This document shows positions 57,401 through 64,000 of a stretch of 64,000 bases of DNA, in pieces. The notes under the pieces were generated by a model that ran no database searches, had not been told where the DNA came from, and saw only the letters and a program-made list of their open reading frames with translations. The DNA comes from Asterochloris sp. CNOR1. Its lineage: Eukaryota > Chlorophyta > Trebouxiophyceae > Trebouxiales > Trebouxiaceae. The first letter of the stretch is position 1, and each line of letters starts with the position of its first letter. The stretch covers positions 2,294,001 to 2,358,000 of the forward strand of contig OZ017753.1 in assembly GCA_963969365.1 (NCBI GenBank). The letters are read 5' to 3'. The translations under genes and the position numbers were made by a program.

Positions 57401-59877
57401 CCTGGTCAGCAGTGTCACTGCCTCACTGCAGGGCCTGCGCATAGAGCTGGCAGGGGAGGCTGCTGTTAACTGGCTGGAGGGCGTTCAAGCTGAGGCCCTG
57501 CTGCGCAGCCCCCTGGCCGCCCCTGGGACTGCCGCAGTCCTCCCCATTGCGCAGGTGGTTGAGGCTGACCTTCAAGTGGAGATGCGCTGCTTCAAGGCCT
57601 TCGCGGCTGTGCGGGTGAGTGGGGCTCTGCCTCAGGAGTGGGCAGCTTTGCTGCGCCTGCTGTATGATTGAGATTGGGGTTGTTGAGACAGGCTGACTCA
57701 GGGCCTTACAGCTGTGCAGGTGGGTGGGAGGCCGTGACAGTGGTGACTGCCTGTGTCCCAGACATCGGTCAAGGTCTTTCTGCTGTGCTTAGGGCCAGGG
57801 TAGAACAGAGCTGCCGTTGAAGGCAGCTGGCTGCATCTGGTGAAGTGCCTGTGTGGCCTCTGCGCCGTGCTTGCATGGCGTCCCCAGCTACCTGCACCAG
57901 CCTGTTGCCCTTCCTTCATGGCTGTCCTTGCAGCAGCAGCGCTTCCTTCCTGAGGCAGCCTGCTGGGGAAAGGGGCTTTGAGCATGGACTCCTCTCCCTG
58001 CAGACTTTTGAGGCAGCCCACCCCCCGCCTAGCTTCCCTGCCGCGGACGACGACTCTGCCAAGCAGCGCCGGGAGCATGTGAACAAGCTGATGGCCCTGG
58101 GGCGCGCCTTTGGCTTCCTGGAGGAGACCCTCCATGACGCCGTGCAGCTGTGGGACCGGGTGCTGGACCTGAAGCCAGCTGCTGCGGAGGGTGACTGGGG
58201 CACGGTGGCCGCTGCAGTGCTGCTCATCGCCGCCCAGCAAGGTGTGTTGCGTGTCTTGCCACAGTCACCAGCCCCCTGCATCATGGCATCACCTGTCCTG
58301 GCCAGCAGGGCGACTGGGGCTGCTGTGGTGCTCGTTGGGTTCCACCAGGGTGCATTGACTTGCAGCAGACAGGTGTATGGCCTCAGTATCAGTCTGGGGG
58401 AGAGCTTCTTTTGCGGCCTGGTCCATACCCGATGAGCGTCAGCATGTGCTGCATTTTATTCTGGCCTCTGCTTGACAAAGAGAGCCGTCGCTGCTCCCGC
58501 CTGCTCCCACACAATCAAGCAGCGTGAGCTGCTTGCACACGATGATCAAGCTGCTCTTGGTGCAGACTCCTCGTGCTTGCCTGCAGGCAAGGATTTCGTA
58601 GGTTGGTAGCCGCTTGCTGGTGCAGGCGTTTATGTGCCTGCCCACTCAGTCATCTGCCTGTGTGCAAAGCATACCCCACCTCTGCCTGCAGGTAAAGCCT
58701 GCGGGACATTTTGCAGCCCAGATGGTGGTGAAAAGATGGCCTGCAAGTGAACACACACGTCTTACCACTTAAAAACAGACTCGGTAACATCTCTTGACCC
58801 CTGCAGGCGAGGCTCCTGAGAAGTTCCCCAGCCCCATGCTGGTGCAGCAGATCACGGGGCAGGATGCCGCCAAAGTGCGGGAGCTGGAGGTGCAGGTCTG
58901 CAGCATCCTGCAGGGCAACACAGGGGCCATCTCAGCGCTGCGCATCCTGCACCTCTATCTGGAGAGGATGGGCTGCGACTTCCAGGTGAGGCCTGGGAGC
59001 CCTACAGGCATGTACAGGGGCAGGGGCAGGACTCCTTAGGTTGTCATGCCTGGCACAAGTGGGTGCTCTGCATCTCCAAGCTGCTGCTCTGCACCTGAGC
59101 CAGCTGTCACCATCTACATCTGCAAGCTGAAGCCCCCAATAGTGCAGGCCACAGACGCTGCTGTGGAGGCTTCTGCTATTAGGTGTTGGCATGATTAATG
59201 AGGTGCAGCATTCATGCTGCCCCCAGTCACTGCCAGGCTTTGAGGACAGAGCCTGTCAGGGCCACCTGACGGCTGCACGCCAGCTGGCAGGACCCACTCC
59301 TGCTGACGGCACCTGCCCTGACTCCCCCTGCAGGACCTGAGCCAGCTGAGCAGCATGACTGGCGCAGCCCTGCACATGATGGGGCGCGCCATCTTCGTGC
59401 CAGCCCTGCGGGCCTATCCCCCCAGCTTGGTTGCTGCCACGCTGTTGTACTGTGCACGGCAGAACGCGGGAACCCCTCCGCTGTGGCCAACCTCCCTCAT
59501 CGAGCTGACGGGTGGGTGTGCTGCTTGCTGATCCACTCTGGGAACACTTTGGCTGGAGCCTTGACAGTAAGCTGCCTGGCTTGGTGGGCTCTTGAAAGGG
59601 TCTCATGCGCATTTCAGGTGCAGTTGGCAGGGCCTCACAGCGGCCGCGCATGCTACCTCTTGAGACTGCCATCGCGCCCCTGCAGGTCATTCTGGACCCC
59701 AGCTTGCCGAGCTTGCAGGCTGCAGCATGTACAGCCTGAGCACTGCCACTCTGCCCTGCAGGGTACTCAGGTACCAATGACAACACCTTCAGCGCGTGCC
59801 TCAAGGCGTCCATGGGCCTCTCTCGCCAGGACAGTCCCGCCGGGCATTTTGAGCTGCCCGCCATGACCGCACACTAG
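51428..59877 (+). CDS. PPR-cyclin fusion protein, paralogue 2, 946 aa
   Basis: Fifteen exons keep frame and total 2,841 nt: 51428-51864, 52244-52439, 53050-53164, 53521-53690, 53991-54101, 54376-54543, 55158-55359, 55710-55840, 56234-56382, 56854-57121, 57432-57614, 58004-58241, 58807-58985, 59334-59511, 59762-59877. Residues 1-145 are a disordered Pro/Gln/Ser-rich head. Residues 146-250 hold the leader CTVEDLLRIVRALP..LDSRAVAALLK. Residues about 250-560 hold PPR motifs (NLVTYNILIDVYGKSGA, TYNTIINACNRSGQ, NVITYSSLINACEKSGRW). Residues 560-650 (SLGATLLAAIQWIG) are unassigned, perhaps SMR-derived. Residues about 700-946 are a cyclin fold: FLEETLHDAVQLWDRVL, AAAVLLIAAQQGEAPEKFPSP, ISALRILHLYLERMG, YPPSLVAATLLYCARQ, LIELTGYS. 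It probably binds organelle or nuclear-encoded RNA through the PPR part; the role of the cyclin fold is unknown. Two introns use GC donors. Confidence 0.93.
53165..53520 (+). other. GC-AG intron in PPR-cyclin paralogue 2
   Basis: Exon 3 ends ACCTACACCACAG and is followed by GCAAGC; exon 4 begins TGATCAGCC after CCCTGCAG. Only this junction gives the expected TT-V-ISQCG. At the same position paralogue 1 has a normal GTGAGG donor. Confidence 0.8.
53691..53990 (+). other. Second GC-AG intron in PPR-cyclin paralogue 2
   Basis: Exon 4 ends CAGCAGCTGCAG and is followed by GCAAGC; exon 5 (AGGGAGGGC) follows TTCTGCAG. Exon 4 is 170 nt and exon 5 is 111 nt, the same as the matching exons of paralogue 1, where the donor is GTGAGG. 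Confidence 0.8.
54477..54790 (+). repeat. Donor-side junction echoes after exon 6 of PPR-cyclin paralogue 2
   Basis: The exon end GGGGCAGTGCCCAGCGCCAC ... GGCAAG|GTGGGC (54481-54549) recurs in the intron at about 54616-54690 (GGGGCAGTGCCCTACGCCAC) and 54724-54790 (TGGCAAATGCCCAGCGCCAC). The period is about 110-140 bp. Flanking intron words CTTGGTGCAGCTCAGTGCAG and CTTGGTCGGGATCAGTGCAG are also shared. Confidence 0.88.
56121..56265 (+). repeat. Acceptor-side junction echo before exon 9 of PPR-cyclin paralogue 2
   Basis: The real junction AAGCTCACCCTGTG..CTGCAG|GTTCTGGAGGACATGCAG (56211-56251) has a copy about 78 bp upstream: AAGCTCACCAATTT..TTCAG|ATCCTGGAGGAAGTGCAC. The copy keeps an acceptor and an open frame for about 18 codons. 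Confidence 0.85.
57102..57215 (+). repeat. Donor-side junction echo after exon 10 of PPR-cyclin paralogue 2
   Basis: ACCTCTGTGCTGCCCCAG|GTCAGTGCTGTGTGT..CAAACTC (57104-57143) recurs from about 57160 as ACCTCTGTGCTGCAGCAG|ATGGGCGCTGTGTGT..CAAACTC. The donor GT has become AT in the copy. Confidence 0.85.
57594..57732 (+). repeat. Donor-side junction echo after exon 11 of PPR-cyclin paralogue 2
   Basis: AAGGCCTTCGCGGCTGTGCGG|GTGAGTGGGGCTC recurs about 105 bp downstream as AGGGCCTTACAGCTGTGCAG|GTGGGTGGGAGGC. The copy retains a GTGGGT donor. Confidence 0.8.
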
Positions 59878-60037
59878 CAGTGCTGCACCTGTGCGCAGCG
59901 GGCTGCCTCTGCAGCTCCCCAGGACCACTGACCAGCAGTGGCGAGGCACCTTAAAAGTCACGCGTAACCTTTCTTCCCTCCTCCAAGACAACAATTGCAC
60001 CAACCCTCTGGCCCCTCAACTCATGAGTATCGCAACG

Positions 60038-60089
60038 ACTCCCCAGTGCTGTTAGCAGCCAGTCACGCTCTCGCACAGCACTGGGGAGT
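60038..60089. repeat. 15-bp perfect inverted repeat with 22-nt loop
   Basis: ACTCCCCAGTGCTGT at 60038-60052 is exactly complementary to ACAGCACTGGGGAGT at 60075-60089. The stem is GC-rich and would be stable in RNA from either strand. Confidence 0.95.
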
Positions 60090-60209
60090 GATATGAATCT
60101 GGACGCCTCAGAAAGCAGGACAGCAATGCCCTTGACAGCCATCCGGCCGGGGCAAAGGCTGGTCAGGCCGCACCAAAGACCTATGTCTACATCGCGTAAT
60201 GCGTACACA

Positions 60210-60235
60210 CACATCTGACCGAAAAGTCAGATGTG
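60210..60235. repeat. 10-bp perfect hairpin with 6-nt loop
   Basis: CACATCTGAC at 60210-60219 pairs exactly with GTCAGATGTG at 60226-60235 around the loop CGAAAA. It lies 120 bp from the larger hairpin in the same convergent spacer. Confidence 0.95.
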
Positions 60236-60602
60236 GCCAACACCCGGGTTCTTGTCCTAGCATTCGTTCCCAACATAAACAGGACCTCTTGGAATGGCGC
60301 TCTAAACACAGTTGTCTGGACAAGGTTTCAACACACAGGAATTTGCATACATCTTTTGATGCAGGGCTTTCTGCTTCGAGAGGGCCCCTCGGTTGCATGA
60401 AGCACTCTCCTTAAATGTCATGCATTGTCAGAAGAACTCCAGCGTTTGCTGGTGGCGATGGGCCAGTGTCCTCGTCACCCTTTTTATACTGTTCATTGCC
60501 TTCAGCCAACCATAAAACATCAAGGCTTGTGTCTCGGGCTTAATGTGATCTGTCTTGCCTTCATCTCAAGGACGAAGGACTGGCTTTCAAAAGGAAAAAG
60601 TG

Positions 60603-62305
60603 TCAGGTACTCAGCTGAGGAGTGGTGGCCGTCAGCAGCGCCACTGATGTCTGTCCACTTGACAAGCCGGTGCAATAGTCATGAATCAGGTCCCAAAAGG
60701 GCTTGCTGGTCTCTGGCTGGTCCAGCAGCGTCCTGCATTGGGAGCAAGCTCAGTATGATGCTTCTGACAAAGGTCATGCAGACCAGGACGGGCCAGGGAG
60801 ATGTGCTCAGTCACAGCCAGCACACCTCTGCTTTGCATCCAGCTGTACGTCTACTAGGATGAGCTTGAGCTTGTCAAGCTTCAGGCTGCCCAAAGTTGCC
60901 AACTCCAGGAGGCGGTGTGGGGTGCCCACTGCCAGGCACACTGGCTGCACTGCGAGGAAGTCCTGCTGCTCAGGCACCTTGAAATGCTTGGCAAAGAGCT
61001 TGCCGATGCGGCAGGCCTGCAGAAGCAGCCAGGATTTCTGATGGGGCTGACCAACTGATGTGCAGCAGCATGGACCAGGAGCATAAGGCAGTGGTGGCAG
61101 AGGCTGGGGCCCACCTTATTGAAGTTTGGCAGCTGTCTGATGATGTTCACAGCCCCCACTGCAGATGATGTAACCAGGAGGGCACTTGGCTTCCCGATGG
61201 CCTGCTCTGTGTTGCAGAATAGCTTTTCCCAGTCGTGCACATGGCTGAGCCGCTCCTCCAGGGTGCCCTCCAGTGGCACAGCTTGGACATGTGCATCTGC
61301 AGAGGGTCAGGCACAGCTGCAAGCCAAAGGGTCTTGCCTCCAGCTGTACATGCGTGGACCAGCGGTATTTGCAGGCAGTCGTGCACATAAGACATTGTCA
61401 GGTGATGGGCAATGGCTGCTCTCAGAGTAAGCACTGGAAGCACAGAGGACCCGCAACCTGCCCACAGAATGGCACCAGCTCGTTTGTCTGCAGCCTTACT
61501 GGCACGTGCCACTGCTGCACTGGGGATCGCACCACCTGAGCAACCCTTGGAGGCACTAGAAGTTGCCTGGAGACTGCACCTGTGAAGGGGCTGACGTCCA
61601 AGGCTGTGGCCGCGCCTGCACCTGGATCAATACTGCTGAGCCACTTGGCCTGCTCTGCTGTGCTGCGCTGCGTGATGGTTCGGGCCACCTCCCGAGATGC
61701 TGCATACTCCAGGGCCGATTGCCGCTGACCCTGCACATGCAGGGCAGAGCCATCACATGCATGACGACATGCCAGGCAAGCAGTCTGGGCCTGATGGCGC
61801 TGACCACAATGCAGGGCCAGATTGTTGAGCCTGAGCCACTGCACCTCAAATTCTGCAGGAACACTTACTGCAGTCCTTCAAGCAGTGGGAGCACACCACT
61901 GCAAGGACAGCGTTGCAGTCCTGGAGTCACAAGCATGCTTGATGCCAGATGTAACGGCAGGCTGATTGCACGGACTGACTTTAGGGGGCTTCTTGCGCTT
62001 CTTCTTTGTCTTGCCGTCTGCAGTCACAGCTGGGTCCTGTGCAGCTGGCTGGGCGCCCTCATCATCACTGCTGACGTCTTCTGGCTCAGGAGCATCCAGG
62101 TCCTGGAAATCATCATCGTCGCCGCCTGCAGCAATGTATCTGGTTGGTTCTTGTAGCATGCCTTCAACCAGTCGCACAGGAATCCTCATGGCTTTATCCG
62201 TTTGACACTTGCCAGACATCTCTACCCCGGAGAGGAGCATCACCCACCAGCTGCAAAATGTGCGGCAGGCTGCTCCTTTGTCCGCTTCGGCTTTTTGTTG
62301 CCCAT
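60603..62305 (-). CDS. CMS1: CMS1/CMSS1-like protein (ribosome biogenesis), 285 aa
   Basis: Six exons (62248-62305, 61980-62125, 61580-61730, 61115-61296, 60826-61016, 60603-60732) keep frame and total 858 nt. The start MGNKKPKRTKEQPAAHF leads into an acidic then basic linker (GGDDDDFQDLDAPEPEDV, KTKKKRKKPPK), which looks like a nuclear/nucleolar signal. The conserved core follows: KPSALLVTSSAVGAVNIIRQ, then ACRIGKLFAKHFKVPEQQ, LAVGTPHRLLELATLGSLKL and KLKLILVDVQLDAKQRTLLD. This is the degenerate DEAD-box-helicase-like fold of Cms1/Cmss1, which lacks the usual Walker motifs. In yeast Cms1 is linked to the small-subunit processome. The gene shares a 91-bp spacer with the divergent CCA-adding enzyme gene. 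Confidence 0.88.
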
Positions 62306-62396
62306 GTTAGCTGAGTTTCGTTGACAGGTAATCACTTCAGCTGCAGCACATGGGCGGTCAAGTCAAAGCTGACCTAAAGCACATCTCACAGTCCTC
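62306..62396. promoter_or_regulatory. 91-bp bidirectional promoter, CMS1 / CCA-adding enzyme
   Basis: Only 91 bp separate the two inferred start codons, so the 5' leaders and core promoters must overlap or be very short. Both genes serve RNA maturation, which is compatible with co-expression. No TATA box was seen. Confidence 0.55.
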
Positions 62397-64000
62397 ATGC
62401 GCAGCATCGCTGCCGGTAAGATTGGCAGATTCAGATTGTACTTGACACACCGCACCCAGATCTGCCTGAGGCATCACAGATTGGCCACTTCGTGCGCCAT
62501 GCCGGTGCACCTGCAGCAGGTGCAGCTGAAGGACTCTGAGAAGGAGCTCTTCAGATTGCTCAAGAACACCCTGCAGCATGCCAACCTGAGGACAACTCTA
62601 AGATGTGCGGGTGGATGGGTCAGGGACAAGTTGCTGGGGAAGGACTCTGTGGACATCGACATTGCGCTGGATGATATGCTGGGCACACAATTTGCAGAGC
62701 ACCTCAACGCCTACCTGGAGTCCCAGGTTGGCAGAGCATCAGTCTGTCAGCTATCAGCATCCATGTCAAGTGTACAGTCAGCTGTAAGTGGCTGAAGGCT
62801 GCAGCAGGGCCACCAAGCAGAATTGTCCAGTCAGCAGCCGCCTATGAAACACTGCTGTGCCCCTAAGCACTGACCCTGGCACTGCAAGGCAAAGCTAACG
62901 AAACACTGCCGTGCCCCTGAGCACTGCCCCTGGCACTGCAAGGCAAAGCTACCCTTGCACCCCCCTGGTGAAGCATGCTCCCTGCCTGGCAGAGTTAAAT
63001 GGCTGCACTGCCCTTGTGAAGGTTGTTTTCTCCCGGACCACTGCAGGGCACTGCCAGTGGCCAAACTGCCCTGCCCTGAGCCCTGCCCCTGACACCGCAA
63101 GGCAGAGCTGGTGGCTGTGCCGTTAATATGAAATGCACTGACACTGCAGGGCACAATCAGAGACCGCGCCTCCACCATAAAGAGTGCTCTCTCCCTGGCA
63201 CTGCAGGGCAAGGCCACCGGCCGTATTGCTGTGGTGCAAGCCAACCCTGAGCAGTCCAAGCACCTGGAGACTGCCAAGGTCAAGGTGAATGAGCTGGAGA
63301 TTGACCTGGTCAACCTGCGCTCAGAGACCTATGCCAGCGAAGCAGCCCACCGCATTCCAGAGATGACTTTTGGCACCCCGGAGCAGGATGCGTTGAGGCG
63401 GGACTTCACCTTCAACAGCATGTTCTACAACATCAACACTGAGCAGGTCAGCCGTCTTGTTGCTGATGCAGCATGTGGGGTGCAGCTTGTGGTTTGCAAG
63501 CCTTGGTGGAGGCATTAGCACTGGGCAGGAGAGGGCTAAGACAAGGCAGCTGCAGCCTGGAAGTGTGTGGGTGTCTCTGCTGGGGGGCCATGCATGTGCC
63601 TGACAGCGCCACTTCCTAGTCCTCTCTAGCTTGTCCCACGGGCTGGAGCAGCCTATCCTTGTAGCTCAGCTTGTTTATTGGAGCAGCAGAACTTGATGTC
63701 TTACAAGTGGCACATGGCACCTTCAACAGCTGTGCAGCACCAGAGCTGTCATCAGGCTGAGCCGAGGCTGCTACTCATGACATGCCATGTATGCTGCAGA
63801 GGCAGCTGCTGCCTGGGTTGCGTGACGCCTGCAGGGGTAACCCTGCTCCCATGATACCCTGACTGAGGCCTGACAATGCTGCCCTTGCCCAAGTCAAGCT
63901 GGGGTCATGAGTCAGTCAAGGTATCTGCTCTGTGCCTGTTCCTGCAGCAAGTGCTTTTCACACTACAGGTCGAAGACCTGACAGGCAAGGGGCAACAGGA
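62397..64000 (+). CDS. CCA tRNA nucleotidyltransferase (class II), 5' part
   Basis: Exons 62397-62726 and 63207-63446 (110 and 80 codons) are in frame, and a third starts at 63969 (VEDLTGKG) and runs off the window. The N-terminal 35 residues (MRSIAAGKIGRFRLYL...) are basic and free of acidic residues, as in a mitochondrial or plastid presequence. The Met at residue 35 (MPVHLQQ) could start a cytosolic form, a known arrangement for this enzyme family. Motif A is clear: RCAGGWVRDKLLGKDSVDIDIALDD, with GG-x-VRD at 72-77 and the catalytic DxD at Asp86 and Asp88. In exon 2 the LRRDFTFNSMFYN motif follows (RRDFT-N-x-x-Y), then VEDLTGKG. The enzyme adds CCA to tRNA 3' ends. Confidence 0.95.
62861..63221 (+). 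repeat. Acceptor-side junction echo array in intron 1 of the CCA-enzyme gene
   Basis: The real junction CCCTGGCACTGCAG|GGCAAGGCCACC (63193-63218) is preceded in the intron by copies near 62872 (CCCTGGCACTGCAAGGCAAA), 62930 (the same 20-mer), 63084 (CCCTGACACCGCAAGGCAGA) and 63140 (ACTGACACTGCAGGGCACAA). The three leftmost have CAAGG in place of CAGGG, which moves the AG by one base. Confidence 0.88.

Larger units (their letters stand above)
59878..60602. other. Spacer between convergent PPR-cyclin paralogue 2 and CMS1 genes
   Basis: 725 bp with no plausible exon on either strand. It contains two perfect hairpins (60038-60089 and 60210-60235) and a 10-bp palindrome at 60019-60028 (ACTCATGAGT). 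It must hold both 3' untranslated regions and polyadenylation sites. Confidence 0.6.

Noticed and set aside
1-64000. CRISPR array from the regular spacing of the repeat units
   Set aside because: The units are degenerate, include exon sequence, have no unique-spacer pattern, and the genome is eukaryotic.
1-64000. Endogenous virus, LTR or Polinton remains
   Set aside because: I saw no reverse transcriptase, integrase, capsid or polymerase motifs and no long terminal repeats. The intergenic stretches are short and unremarkable.

Overview
The window is nuclear DNA of a eukaryote, most likely a chlorophyte green alga (trebouxiophyte-like). Every recognisable gene is cut into many short exons with AG-GT(GAGC/GGGC) donors and CTGCAG acceptors. 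The DNA is fairly GC-rich, and the gene set is algal or plant-like: an amino-acid permease of the AAAP family, PPR proteins joined to a cyclin fold, PP4 catalytic subunit, ECM29, a CMS1/CMSS1-like protein and a class II CCA-adding enzyme. I saw no bacterial operons, phage, CRISPR, rRNA or convincing tRNA. I see no LTR, viral or other mobile-element coding sequence.

Layout, left to right. 1-4469 (minus) is a long Ala/Ser/Gln-rich coiled-coil gene running off the left edge. 4705-5828 (plus) is a small four-helix membrane protein. 6222-9953 (plus) is PP4 catalytic subunit, nine exons and complete. 10101-15628 (minus) is a major-facilitator transporter. Divergent from it, 15808-32287 (plus) is a very large gene for the proteasome scaffold ECM29. 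32288-34070 is a spacer without a clear gene. 34071-44395 (minus) is a PPR-cyclin fusion protein. 44396-46478 holds at most an unrecognised minus-strand gene. 46479-49490 (minus) is an AAAP amino-acid permease. Divergent from it, 49920-51088 (plus) is a small SRPBCC/START-like protein. 51428-59877 (plus) is a second PPR-cyclin protein, a diverged paralogue of the first in opposite orientation. 59878-60602 is a spacer with two perfect hairpins. 60603-62305 (minus) is a CMS1-like protein, separated by only 91 bp from 62397-64000 (plus), the 5' part of a CCA tRNA nucleotidyltransferase.

Most genes are housekeeping functions in RNA metabolism, proteolysis, phosphorylation and transport, so the window is not a single pathway. 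Two things stand out. First, the inverted pair of PPR-cyclin fusions share domain order but differ in many intron positions. Second, introns in at least six of the genes carry one to several degraded tandem copies (about 50-120 bp each) of the neighbouring exon-intron junction, here called junction echoes. Together with several GC-AG introns and a 19-nt micro-exon, this suggests unusually active local duplication and turnover of splice junctions.

Limits: exon borders for PP4c, the plus-strand PPR-cyclin gene, the SRPBCC protein, the small membrane protein, CMS1 and the first exons of the CCA enzyme were traced by hand and keep reading frame throughout. In ECM29, the minus-strand PPR-cyclin gene, the coiled-coil gene and part of the two transporters I traced only some exons.
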